Notes: generated by a model not told the origin, from the letters alone. A DNA stretch of 64,000 bases from Scylla paramamosain (GCF_035594125.1 NC_087186.1:1975228-2039227), one strand, 5' to 3'. Numbered from the stretch's first letter, positions 40,606-57,410 are shown. Numbers and translations are program-made.

Positions 40606-40647
40606 GTAAGTACTCTTTTTAATTGGATGTAGTTAATCATATCATAC

Positions 40648-40770
40648 CACACCACCACACCACAACACTTCGCACCACACCACCACACCACACCACACTA
40701 CACCTCATACCACACCACAACACCTCACATCACACCACACCACCACACCACACCTCATACCGCACCACTG
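40648..40770. repeat. CACCACA-type minisatellite
   Basis: Irregular repeats of CACCACACCA, CACCTCATAC and related units. Confidence 0.85.
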
Positions 40771-40948
40771 ACATGAAGAAGCACACACAGTAAGGATGAA
40801 TTTTGGCAGTCTAAAACAAATTAATGTACTGTCACTTAGTATAAAAAAAAAATAAACAAATAAGAGTTGTTAGAGTCTGTGAAATCTCCAGCATGGATTT
40901 AGATAGAAAAGTACAGTAAATAACCAACTACAAAGACAGTGTATTATT

Positions 40949-41266
40949 TCACCTCAAACAAACAGCTAATCGTTCCGTTGGTTTTATGGCCTTTCTCCAG
41001 TGGGTGTCTTGTTTCTTCAGTTGAGTCTCCATTTCACTTAACAATGTCCTGAAGCATTTTTTGGACATTCTAAAGTACTGGAAAAATCTTTTGATCATTG
41101 ATCATCGGTTAATTCCTTGTACAGAGTCGCAAACTCTCCTGGAGTTTCTCTTTTCTGTCACGCTTCATGTACCCACTTTCTCTTCCTCACTTTTTTGTTC
41201 TGCCTCTTCCTCTTCATCAAGAATTATGACAATCATTGCCAGTTCCACGTCCCTCCACTTTGCCAT
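40949..41266 (-). pseudogene. PIF/Harbinger transposase, amino-terminal fragment (Harbinger 2)
   Basis: Minus-strand ATG at 41266 opens MAKWRDVELAMIVIILDEEE. Further along are GEFATLYKELTDD and, after a frame change near 41095, KRFFQYFRMSKKCFRTLLSE. The frame continues through THWRKAIKPTERLAVCLR to a stop at 40949. G-E-F, E-L-x-x-D, F-x-Y-F-R-M-S and K-P-x-E-R-L-A-V-x-L-R are conserved landmarks of Harbinger transposase amino-termini. The catalytic DDE part is absent, so the element cannot move by itself. Confidence 0.75.
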
Positions 41267-41636
41267 CCTGGAAAACACTGATTTCACGCTGTACGGCATC
41301 ACCACGGATGTGTGTGCATAGACGTCACGGAAACAACACGGATATAACTGACACTGAGCGGACTCGGCTCTGATTCGTCACTGATGTGTGTGAATTGGCC
41401 TTTATATGGCCAAAACAAAGCAACATCTAATGACAACACTTCATATACCAAACACTGAAATACCAAATGACAGGAACAATATAAACCGACACCTTTCTAA
41501 CAAACCGCAAACCTCATAGTAAGTCGGACTTCCTCCAGAAGCGGAATGGGATGATAACTGAAGTCCCTGAGTAGACGATATGACTGTGAAGAATGGCAGT
41601 GCCAGGCAGTCAGTCTAGAGCAAGTCCAGGAGACAG

Positions 41637-41981
41637 TAGTGGTGGGTAGGAACCGATAATTGAAGTATTCATGGAACCGGTTCCTTTGGCGGACGGAATC
41701 ATCGGAACCGGTTCCAGAAACGGTTCGGCGGGGAATCGGTAGAGCACGGCTGGTGAATACCCGAGTCTCTGAATACCCAGAGCGTTGGCGGTTACCAGGG
41801 TATAGCGGTTCCGGAACTGGTTCCACGGGGAATCGGTAAAGCGCGGCTGGCGAATACACAAGTCTAGGAACCACCAGTGCGCTGCTTGGTTGTTACCAGG
41901 GTGTAGCAGTTCTGGGACTCATCTATCTATCTATCTAGATAGTATCTATCTATCTATCTCTCTCTCTATCTATCCATCGAG

Positions 41982-42017
<36 letters not shown>

Positions 42018-42420
42018 ACTCTGTTATGATGTCATAGACATAGGGTATCTACCAATTAAAGTGAAAAAAAAAAAAAAGATTACGCTTAAGGCAACACTAA
42101 ATAGGTGCCTGCTACTGGCTAACATGAACGAAATATTTTCATATTATTCACGCAATTTCTTTGAATATTAGACACAGGGACATTTAATCATATTTGTCTG
42201 TATTACACTACTTCGTCCATGGGTAGATACTATTTGCAAGACTTCCTAAATAATGTTAGTGATTACATACATATTTTAAACATTACACAAATATTGTAAC
42301 TTGTGCGTATCTGCCATCAGTACTCGTTTGGAACCATTAAGGCAGAACCGGCTCTAAGACTCGGATCCGGTTCCAAGCGGTTTCCGGCGGAACCGTCGAA
42401 CCGGTTCCCTCCCAATCCTG
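41637..42420. mobile_element. hAT-like non-autonomous element
   Basis: Ends TAGTGGTGGGTAGGAACC and, on the other strand, CAGGATTGGGAGGGAACC are imperfect inverted repeats of hAT type. GGAGACAG (41629-41636) and GGAGACAT (42421-42428) form an 8-bp target duplication with one mismatch. Inside, the palindrome GGAACCGGTTCC and variants recur near both ends. The middle holds CTAT and CA simple repeats and no transposase. Confidence 0.8.
41919..42012. repeat. CTAT/CA simple repeats
   Basis: CTAT units with an inversion (CTATCTAGATAG) followed by a CA tract inside the hAT-like element. Confidence 0.9.
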
Positions 42421-42459
42421 GGAGACATGCAGCAGGGGATTCAGCAAGTCAGTAGGAGA

Positions 42460-43544
42460 TGTCACGATCGCCTACTTACCTGCGATCGTACGATCCCGGT
42501 TATCTCTCCAAGAAAGTGGACGTTACACTGATCCCGGAAAGTTTTAAAGGTCTGGATTTTTAAAGGCTTCGAGTGCCTACCCGACCTATCCGAAATCGTC
42601 AGAATTATCTCTTACTCCACCTTTACCTTGACTCAGCACGACTGGAATTACCTCTAATACCAGATTGTTGTTGGGGGGGTAGAAAACACGATTATTCTAT
42701 GTTACAAGCACATATATTAATACTAATAATAATTCACAAACAACATGAGGTAGTACACGTTACTACATGACGTTCTCGTCACTTCCCACGTCACCAGAAC
42801 CCGTTTACACCTCCACCAGTCACAGAAATATTTCCCCTCAACCGCAGGAATTTACCCGGACGCCATTTCCGCGTCCCCAGACAATAATTCCCGTATTTCA
42901 CCTCCTCAAGCCTCACAAGAGATTACCATTATCACCAAAGATTACCCATAACACCACAATCTCGTCCCCAAAATCACCAATACACCACAACACCAACTTC
43001 CAAGGTTAACACCACAACCTCTACTCACAAAATGGCTGCCAGTTTGACCTATGACCCCTCCCAACAGCGTCACCGGCACAACTCAACAACCGAATTTCAG
43101 CGGACAAGTGCTCTTGGTACCACAAAAGACTCACTAACCTGATCCTGGATATCAAGGTTATACCGCTACACCACTAATACCTCCACAAACTCACTCCATC
43201 ACCAATCCACACCAAGATCCTCCCCTGAGAAACGCCACCTTCCTTCCTACTTCACGACCCAAGGCGTTCTGCCTTTTCCCCTCCTTGGAATGTGTTGTTG
43301 CCCACTCAAGCTCCCCTCGTTTTCAACGTATTTCACCTCAATTGTACTTCCTTCCTTATACATACAAAGATATAGAGAACTTAAATTATGAAGAGAATAA
43401 TACTACATGATATAAAATGGGTAAATAAGCCTTACACTACTTATAACAATAATAAGGATAATGCCCGAATGGCAGGTAACCGGAACACGGGGACACTAAG
43501 AAAACGTGATCCCATTCAAGGTAAACTTGGCCAATAACATGACA
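42460..43544. mobile_element. Solo LTR with GAGA target duplication
   Basis: Begins TGTCACGATCGCCTACTTAC and ends AATAACATGACA, TG...CA termini, with GAGA at 42456-42459 and 43545-43548. The flanking sequence rejoins repeat R exactly. The first 20 bases resemble those of the solo LTR at 15206, suggesting related LTR families. Confidence 0.8.
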
Positions 43545-43552
43545 GAGAGTTG

Positions 43553-44345
43553 AGACAAACGTCGAGGAAAACAGACAACTACGCAAACTTTCCAGTGTTA
43601 AAACAAGTGCTTCAACAGGATGGAAGTGAAAGCAGCGATCGATGCAGCTTCTCTCCAGGCAGAATTATCCAGATATTTGGATACTCTGCAGAACTCTTTC
43701 AAAGATTATTTTGGATCGGGTGACGTTAAAAGTTGGAACATGGATTCGTAATCCTTTCCAAGCCGACTTAGAGAGTATCAGTGATGAAGACCTTCCCAAA
43801 GATGACTTCATTGACCTAAGGACAAAGAAAATGCTACGAAATGTTACTCGAAGAGTCTTGCACTGGTGTGCATTGCTACAAGCCTACCCTTATCTAATAA
43901 AGTGGGCTATGAGTCCTCTGATTCCCTTTATTACCACCTACCTTTGTGAATCTGGGTTTTCAGTACTTGTTTTTATCAAAACGAAAAGTCGAAATAGATT
44001 GGATGTCAAAGATAACATGTATGTCACCTTGTCAAAGACCACTCTACAGTTTCATATTCTTATTCAAGGCAAATAACAACAACCTTCTCATTGATCAGAT
44101 TTGTTATGCACAAGAGGACGATATTTCATGATTATAATGAGTAGCCATAACTTTTTCAAAATGATTTTTTTCTTTTAGATTGCTTAATAATACTTTGTGT
44201 ATCTCATATATGTATAAGACAATCAAATTTCAATAAATAAAGTACATTGCATGCAAAGTTGTGTTTATGTGAATGTTCGTGGGTAAAGAAGTCCATAGCT
44301 TTCATCAGATTCTTGAAGGGATCCGTGACTTAAAAAAAGAACTCT
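43553..44345 (+). mobile_element. hAT (Charlie/ZBED-like) transposase relic
   Basis: A decayed coding stretch with hAT dimerisation motifs is followed by a 3' end containing AAGGGATCCGTGACTTAAAA, which resembles the right end of Charlie-type hAT elements (established vertebrate and invertebrate consensus). The left end was not defined. It interrupts repeat R copy 2. Confidence 0.65.
43600..44077 (+). pseudogene. hAT transposase C-terminal region, frameshifted
   Basis: Frame 1 reads SLQAELSRYLDTLQNSFKDY and a short tail (about 43649-43735). A second frame then continues IRNPFQADLESISDEDLP, DFIDLRTKKMLRNV, YPYLIKWAMSPLIPFITTYL and CESGFSVLVFIKTKSRNRLD, to a stop at 44074. The W-I-R-N-P-F, Y-P-x-L-x-x-x-A and F-x-x-T-Y-x-C-E-x-G-F-S blocks are the hAT C-terminal dimerisation domain of ZBED/Buster-like transposases. 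Only the last third of a transposase is present and at least one frameshift breaks it. A domesticated host gene is unlikely given the damage. Confidence 0.8.
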
Positions 44346-44620
44346 AAAAAAAAAACATGCTCTAACTCAGCACGAGACACCAAGTGGCACCAGCCACACG
44401 AAAGTGTAGCTGCGATCTGTCTGCCTTCGTGGCCGCCGTAAACTTTCTTCGTCGATAACGCAGAGGAGGGGGTGATGAGGTGATGACGCACGGGGACAAC
44501 GAGCAAAGCGAGGAAAGCCCGGCAGGATGAAACTACCTGCCGAATTACCATCCTCTTGTGGTGAGATGACGGTAACAACCACGGAGGTAGTTAGGTCGTG
44601 GATATGGTGTTGCCCTTAGA

Positions 44621-45504
44621 CCCCCATAGTTTCATGATCACTAACACTTCACCATCACAGCCCTCACTGATAACATAGATCACCAGAAATCCTTAGATCA
44701 TAAGTGTTTCACTACAACACTAGAACTGGACCACCACATTAGATATGTGAACATTCCAGAAATCTAAAAAAAAAAAAAAAATCACCATGAAGTAATTTTA
44801 GTAATCTTTAGTTGCGTAAGTTTGTATCACGCTAAGATTTTTTTTTCTTTTTTCTGAACACTGGCTGGAGGAGATGATGTGGGATCTAATGTACTTAGCT
44901 GGTAGTCTGTTTGATAATCGTCTGTTTGATAATCATGTATTTAATTGTATTTAGTATTTTATCGTGGTTGAATATAGGGCAAATTTGTTTTTTGGCAATA
45001 GTTTTTTTTTTTTTTTGTGGATCTGGTAGATTCTTGTATGGGTGTGTGTATAAAGAGGTTACGACCATCACTATTAGGTTGAATGTCTTTCCTCTAGGTC
45101 ATGAGCTTCGTTACCAGTTCTCCTTGTTTCACCAGTTTATTGAAATACCAACAGTGGTACGAACTTTACTGAACCCACTCTGCTTCACCCGGTTCGGGCT
45201 CGAAAGCCTAAGCAAACATCACCTTACTATGTTGGATTCACCAGTTAGTTCTAAAGCCGTGATGGAAGTGATCCGGCGTGTGGCTCACACTGTGGAAGGC
45301 AAGCAACAGTCAGGCTCTTTCCAGACTACCCTCTAACTTAAAAGGACTCCTGACTACTTCCACGACCAAGAAAAGTTTGGAGCCGTGGGCTGGCCCTAAG
45401 TACTTGCACGCTTACTCCAGTCACTCTGTCCTTAGACTGGCCTGACTCTAGGGGAACTTGTCTTTGCTGGCAACGAGTTTCCTCAACCTTTCCTGTGAGT
45501 AAAG
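44621..45504. other. Unassigned intronic sequence
   Basis: T-run at 45002-45016 and a direct repeat of GTCTGTTTGATAATC (44907-44935). A frame to 45336 reads QFIEIPTVVRTLLNPLC and AVMEVIRRVAHTVEGKQQSG but matches no family I can name. Confidence 0.4.
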
Positions 45505-47785
45505 CGATCCCCTAAGCGGAAGTGCCTCTGGCGTTTTGCCTCTGATAGGAGGACCTGAGGATGTATTTTATTTTTGATTTTCCTTGGAATGACTCCTGCT
45601 TCCATGACAGAGAACCGTCTCTGTGTGCCGAGCGAATAACAGAGGTGATAGTGTCTACCATGGAGACGTACATTCCTCACTCTTTTTCTAGACCTAAACC
45701 TTCCAAATCTTGGTTTAATACAGCCTGTTCTTGTGCTATACAAAAGGTACTTGAGCCTTTCATCATAAGAATTTCATACACTTTATATATCTGCCCGGGA
45801 CCATGCTAAGTCTGTTTTCAACTAGCTCAAAACTCCTTCATTAATAGAGTGTCAAAATCTTTCAGGATGAAGCTCCCCTCGTGACTTCTGGCATCTAGCT
45901 AAAAATATTTCCAATAACTTTGCTTCTTCTTCTTTCCTTCCTTTATTTAAACCACATGGCACCACTTCTATCACATTTATCTATACAACTGAACTATTCG
46001 CTCGAACCTTTGCTAAAAAAAACTCTCCATTGGACGATTCAGGGGTTGTTCCTCTCTCTCCTCCACCCTCTGACTACTTCTTGCTACCTATTAAAATTCT
46101 TCGCAATGATGTTTTCCATCCCCTCGTTGGCCTAAACTCACAATGCTTACGGACCTGATGGGGTCCCACCCTATTGTTCTCCGAAACTGCGCCTCCGTGC
46201 TTACACCTTGCCTAGTCAAACTGCTTCACCTTTGTCTGTCAACATCTACCTTTCCTTCTTGCTGAAAGTTTGCCAACATTCAGCCTGGTCCTAAAGAGGG
46301 TGACCATTCTAATCCCTCAAACTACGGTCTTATTGCTTTAATTTCCTGCCTATCTAAAGTTTTTAATCTATCTTCAACAGGAAGATTCTTAAACATCTAT
46401 CACTTCACAACCTTCTATCTGATCGCCAATATGGGTTCCGTCAAGGCCGCTCTACTGGTAATCTTCTGGCTTTCCTTACTGAGTCTTCGTCATCTTCTTT
46501 TAGAGATACTGGTGAAACTTTTGTTGTTGCCTTAGACATATCAAAAGCTTTTGATAGAGTCTGGCACAAACCTTTGATTTTCAAACTACACTCCTATGGC
46601 TTCTATCCTTCTCTCTACAACTTCTACTCAAGTTTTCTTTCTGGTCGTTCTATTGCTGCTGTGGGAGACGGACACTGTTCTTCTCGTAAATCTATTAATA
46701 GTAGTGTTCCTCAGGATTCTGTCCTGTCATCCACTCTCTTCCTATTACCAAACTTTTTACCCTATTCACTCCTGTGCTGATGATACCACCCTGCACTTTT
46801 CCACGTCTTTTCATAAACGTCCAACCCTTCAAGAAGTAAGCAGCTCATGCAGGAAAGCCACAGAACGCCTGACCTTTGATCTCTCTTAAATTTCTGACTG
46901 GGCTGAGCAAACTTGGTATTGTTCAATGCCTCAAAAAACTCAATTCCTCCATCTATCAACTCGACACAACCTGCCAGACAAATATCCTCTCTTCTTCAAT
47001 GATACTCAACTGGCCCCCTCTTATACACTAAACGTCCTCGGTCTGTTCATTTCTTATAATCTAAACTGGTAACTTCACATCTCATCTCTAACTAAAACAG
47101 TTTTTATGAAGTTATGGGTTCTGAGACGTCTTCGCCACTTTTTTCTCACCCCCTCAGCTGCTAACTCTGTACAAAGACCTTATTCATCCATGTATGGAGG
47201 ATGCTTCACATATATGTGGAGGTTCCTTTTATACCGTTCTTTTAGACAGGGTGGAATCAAAAGCTTTTCGTTTCATCATTTCCTCTCTTCTAACTGTCTT
47301 CAACCTTTTTTTCTTTCTTCTAACTGTCTTCAACCTTTTTCTCATTACCGCAGAGTTGCATCTCTTGCTATCTTCTACCGCTATTTTCATACTAACTGCT
47401 CTTCTGATCTTGCTAACTGCATGCCACCCCTCCTCCCGCGGCATCGCTGCACAAGACTTTCTTGTTTCTCTCACGCTTATTCTGTCCAACTCTCTAATGC
47501 AAGAATTAACCAGTATTCTCAATTATTCATCTCTTTCTCTTGTAAACTCTGGAACTCCCTGCCTACTTCTGTATTTCCACCTTCCTATGACTTGAACTCC
47601 TTCAAGAGGGAGGTTTCAAGACACTTATCCCTCAATTTTTGACCACTGCTTCGGACTCTATTTGGGGACCGGCATGTCAGTGGGATATTTTTTGTCTTTT
47701 TTTATTAGATTTTTTTGCCCTTTTTTTTTTATTAGATTTTTGTTGCCCTTGGCCGGTGTCCTTCATACATAAAAAAGAAAAAAAG
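45505..47785 (+). mobile_element. Family A copy, linker to 3' end
   Basis: Plus strand from GATCCCCTAAGCGGAAGTGC through the linker, RT (R-Q-Y-G-F-R-Q-G equivalent near 46430, S-K-A-F-D-R-V-W near 46545, Y-A-D-D lost to C-A-D-D near 46775), thumb, C-terminal domain (to 47640) and 3' tail. A 30-bp tandem duplication lies at 47287-47346. 5'-truncated and frameshifted. Confidence 0.87.
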
Positions 47786-48004
47786 AGAAGAGACAGACAC
47801 ACTCCTATACAGAGTGTTCAGCACCGAGATTGTGGATTCCAACACTGTGACCATCTCCTGCTTACATAATGCATTTCATCCATTCATAAAAGTTTGATTT
47901 TATCAATGACAAGTTTACATCTTAGTGATTCAACCCTCAAATTAACGAGGAAGAACCATAATCAAAATTTCCTGTTTCCAAAACCTTTTTTTTTTTTTTC
48001 ACAG

Positions 48005-48087
48005 GTGTGGGCACTCCTGCTTTTAAGTTTCCTGTTTGTCACTGCGGTAACCGTTCTCGGTCTATGGATACATAATAGAGAAGAACT
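48005..48087 (+). CDS. IR exon c: transmembrane segment M1
   Basis: An 83-nt exon after a strong polypyrimidine tract (ACCTTTTT...TTTCACAG) with donor GTAAGT. It encodes VWALLLLSFLFVTAV followed by TVLGLWIHNREEL. This is a single hydrophobic segment of about 20 residues with a charged end, the M1 helix of an iGluR-type channel. It ends after two bases of a Leu codon, completed by the first base of the next exon. The following intron is only 705 bp and ends in an (AT)n tract just before the next acceptor. Confidence 0.93.
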
Positions 48088-48792
<705 letters not shown>

Positions 48793-48917
48793 GATGTGTC
48801 GGAAACAAACCAGTGGTTTACAAGGGAAAGATAATCTTGCTACTTCTCAGAGACAGAGCATCATCCTATATTCCCAGAAATCACTAGCATGGGCTTGTGC
48901 TATCCTTCTCGCTCAAT
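48793..48917 (+). CDS. IR exon d: cytoplasmic linker and re-entrant pore loop
   Basis: A 125-nt exon, acceptor TTCCTTTTCAG and donor GTAAGA. The translation starts (L)MCRKQTSGLQGKDNLA and ends SQKSLAWACAILLAQ. The W-A-C-A-I-L-L-A-Q stretch aligns with the pore loop of iGluRs, its Gln lying at the ion-selectivity (Q/R-like) position. The exon ends after one base of a Ser codon, completed 14 kb downstream. The acceptor is only 12 bp after a roughly 100-bp (AT)n tract, so repeat-length variation there would sit right at the splice region. Confidence 0.92.
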
Positions 48918-49254
48918 GTAAGAACAATTTTCACTTATTACAATAGACCAATCTGGTAATGTATGCCCATCTGTCTATATATCAGGCCCACATGGGATGA
49001 CCTAGACAAAGCCTCATGCACTCATGTACACATCATTCACACTCATAGATTCGTGGACCCCTGATGGAACGGGATAGTTACGTGGACAATCCTACAACAT
49101 CGCACACTTGGCCACGTACTTCCACACCAAAACCAGACAGCATTCACTGGTTTACCTCGGCCGCTTCATAATGAAATTCCCCTACTTCAATCCTTGGAAC
49201 ATAGAAGATGCTGGATACTTCCTAAAGAGTGTTCCACACACTAACAAACAGCAG
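48918..49254. other. Unassigned intronic sequence
   Basis: No recognised repeat or exon. Confidence 0.4.
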
Positions 49255-50619
<1,365 letters not shown>

Positions 50620-50633
50620 TCGTATATATATAT

Positions 50634-53577
50634 ATTTTTTTTTTTTTTTTTTTTCATGTAGGAAGGATACTGGCCAAGGGCAACAAAAATCTAATAAAAA
50701 AAATGCCCACTGAAATGCCAGTCCCATACAAAGATCAAAGCAGTGGTCAAAAATTGGTGGATAAGTGTCTTGAAACCTCCCTCTTGAAGGAATTCAAGTC
50801 ATAGGAAGGTGGAAATACAGAAGCAGGCAGGGAGTTCCAGAGTTTACCAGAGAAAGGGATGAATGATTGAGAATACTGGTTAACTCTTGCGTTAGAGAGG
50901 TGGACAGAATAGGGGTGAGAGAAACAAGAAAGTCTTGTCCCGCGAGGCCGCGGAAGGAGGGCAGGCATGCAGTTAGCAAGATCAGAAGAGCAGTTGGCAT
51001 GAAAATAGCGGTAGAAGACAGCTAGATATGCAACATTGCAGCAAAGAGAGAGGGGCTGAAGACAGTCAGTTAGAGGAGAGGAGTTGATGAGACGAAAAGC
51101 TTTTGATTCCACCCTGTCTAGAAGAGCAGTATGAGTGGAACCCCCTCAGACATGTGAAGCATACTCCATACATGGACGGATAAGGCCCTTGTACAGAGTT
51201 AGCAGCTGGGGGGGTGAGAAAAACTGGCGGAGACGTCTCAGAACACCTAACTTCATAGAAGCTGTTTTAGCTAGAGATGAGATGTGAAGTTTCCAGTTCA
51301 GATTATAAGTAAAGGACAGACCGATGATGTTCAGTGTAGAAGAGGGGGACAGTTGAGTGTCATTGAAGAAGAGGGGATAGTTGTCTGGAAGGTTGTGTCG
51401 AGTTGATAGATGGAGGAATTGAGTTTTTAAGGCATTGAACAATACCAAGTTTTCTCTACCCCAATCAGAAATTTTAGAAAGATCAGAAGTCAGGCGTTCT
51501 GTGGCTTCCCTGCATGATATGTTTACCTCCTGAAGGGTTAGACGTCTATGAAAAGACGTGGAAAAGTGCAGGGTGGTATCATCAGCATAGGAGTGGATAG
51601 GACAAGAAGTTTGGTTTAGAAGATCATTAATGAATAATAAGAAGAGAGTGGGTGACAGGACAGAACCCTGAGGAACACCACTGTTAATAGATTTAGGAGA
51701 AGAACAGTGACCGTCTACCACAGCAGCAATAGAACGCTCAGAAAGGAAACTTGAGATGAAGTTACAGAGAGAAGGATAGAAACCGTAGGAGGGTAGTTTG
51801 GAAATCAAAGCTTTGTGCCAGACTCTATCAAAGGCTTTTGATATGTCCAAGGCAACAGCAAAAGTTTCACCAGTCTCTAAAAGAGGATGACCAAGACACA
51901 GTAAGGAAAGCCAGAAGATCACCAGTAGAGCGGCCTTGACGGAACCCATACTGGCGATCAGATAGAAGGTTGTGAAGTGATAGATGTTTAAGAATCTTCC
52001 TGTTGAGGATAGATTCAAAAACTTTAGATAGGCAGGAAATTAAAGCAATAGGACGGTAGTTTGAGGGATTAGAGCGGTCACCCTTTTTAGGAACAGGTTG
52101 AATGTAGGCAAACTTCCAGCAAGAATGAAAGGTAGATGTTGACAGACAGAGCTGAAAGAGTTTGACTAGGCAAGGTGCAAGCACGGAGGCACAGTTTCGG
52201 AGAACAATAGGAGGGACCCCATCAGGTCCATAAGCCGAGGGTTTAGGCCAGCGAGGGCATGGAAAACATCATTGCGAAGAATTTTAATACGTGGCATGAA
52301 GTAGTCAGAGGGTGGAGGAGAGGGAGGAACAAGCCCAGAATCATCCAAGGTAGAGTTTTTAGCAAAGGTTTGAGCAAAGAGTTCAGCTTTAAAAATAGAT
52401 GTAATAGCAGTGGTGCCATCTGGTTGAAGAAGAGGAGGGAAAGAAGAAGAAGCAAAGTTATTGAAGATATTTTTAGCTAGATGCCAGAAATCACGAGGGG
52501 AGTTAGATCTTGAAAGGTTTTGACATTTTCTGTTAATGAAGGAGTTTTTGGCTAGTTGGAGAACAGACTTGGCATGGTTCCGGGCAGAAATATAAAGTGC
52601 ATGAGATTCTGGTGATGGAAGGCTTAAGTACCTTTTGTGTGCCACCTCTCTATCATGTATAGCACGAGAACAAGCTGTGTTAAAACAAGGTTTAGAAGGT
52701 TTAGGACTAGAAAAGGAGTGAGGAATATGCGCCTCCATGCCTGACACTATCACCTCTGTTATGCGCTCAGCACACAAAGACGGGTCTCTGACACGGAAGC
52801 AGTAGTTATTCCAAGGAAAATCAGCAAAATACCTCCTCAGGTCCCCCCAACTAGCAGAGGCAAAACGCCAGAGGCACCTTCGCTTAGGGGGATCCTGAGG
52901 AGGGATTGGAGCGATAGGACAAGATAAAGATATGAGATTGTTATCGGAGGAGCCCAACGGAGAAGAAAGGGTGACAGCATAAGCAGAAGGATTAGAGGTC
53001 AGGAAAAGGTCAAGAATATTGGGCGTATCTCCAAGACTGTCAGGAATACAAGTAGGGTGCTGCACCAATTGCTCTAGGTCATGGAGGATAGCAAAGTTGT
53101 AGGCTAGCTCACCAGGATGGTCAGTGAAGGGAGAGGAAAGCCAAAGCTGGTGGTGAACATTGAAATCTCCAAGAATGGAGATCTCTGCAAAAAGGAAGAG
53201 GGTTAGAATGTGCTCCACTTTGGAAGTTAAGTAGTCAAAGAATTTCTTATAGTCAGAGGAGTTAGGTGAGAGGTACACAGCACAGATAAATTTAATATGA
53301 GAGTGACTCTGTAGTCGTAGCCAGATGGTGGAAAACTCGGAAGATTCAAAAGCGTGGGCACGAGAGCAGGTTAAGTCATTGTGCACATAAACGCAGCATC
53401 CAGCTTTGGATCGAAAATGAGGATAGAGAAAGTAGGAGGGAATAGAAAAGGGGCTACTGTTGCCTCAGACACCTGGGTGTCAGTGAGGAAAAGAAGATGA
53501 GGTTTAGAAGAGGAGAGGTGGTGTTCTACAGATTGAAAATTAGATCTTAGACCGCGAATGTTGCAGTTCACATGAAT
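50634..53577 (-). mobile_element. Family A, nearly full-length young copy
   Basis: The longest contiguous copy: T-run (poly(A) tail) at 50634-50654, 3' tail, C-terminal domain, RT, linker and endonuclease up to CGAATGTTGCAGTTCACATG (53577), where family D begins. Few disabling changes, so it is among the youngest copies in the window. Confidence 0.92.
50747..53571 (-). pseudogene. Family A pol: APE endonuclease plus reverse transcriptase
   Basis: Minus strand from 53571: N-C-N-I-R-G-L-R-S-N-F-Q with the endonuclease Asn, [24 protein letters not shown] (Asp-Asn pair), [14 protein letters not shown] and [13 protein letters not shown] (the usual S-D-H is S-D-N). A linker follows with [22 protein letters not shown] runs from GLNPR through GDRSNPSNYRPIALI, DRQYGFRQGRSTGDLLAF, ALDISKAFDRVWHKALISK, SGVPQGSVLSPTLFLLFIND and SYADDTTLHFST (catalytic Asp pair). 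The C-terminal domain ends [13 protein letters not shown]. Lesions: a 4-base deletion near 52236, a 2-base net deletion near 51872, and a Trp codon turned to TGA near 51147. It copies its own RNA into DNA at a nicked target; clade Jockey/I-like by layout. Confidence 0.88.
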
Positions 53578-53589
53578 TAGTTAGAACAG

Positions 53590-55535
<1,946 letters not shown>

Positions 55536-55571
55536 CTAGCAGGAGGAAAATACTATAGGCACTTCTGCATA

Positions 55572-57410
<1,839 letters not shown>

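Larger units (their letters stand above)
40237..41401. mobile_element. PIF/Harbinger element 2 with TTA target duplication
   Basis: Left end AGGCCGATTCACACAAATCA and the reverse complement of the right end (AGGCCAATTCACACACATCA) form inverted repeats of more than 30 bp, continuing through CAGTGACG and GTCCGCTCAGTG. TTA flanks both sides (40234-40236, 41402-41404). It carries the start of a MADF gene on the plus strand and of a transposase on the minus strand, the two-gene pattern of PIF/Harbinger elements. Both are incomplete. Confidence 0.9.
40150..44620. repeat. Repeat R, copy 2, split by four insertions
   Basis: Pieces of repeat R at about 40150-40236, 41402-41636, 42421-42459, 43545-43565 and 44345-44620 are in the same order as in copy 1 (34285-34985). 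They are separated by Harbinger 2, a hAT-like element, a solo LTR and a hAT relic. Comparison with copy 1 gives an empty-site reference for these insertions. Confidence 0.7.

Noticed and set aside
41931..42012. Possible CRISPR-like or direct-repeat array
   Set aside because: Only CTAT and CA simple repeats, in a eukaryotic transposon.
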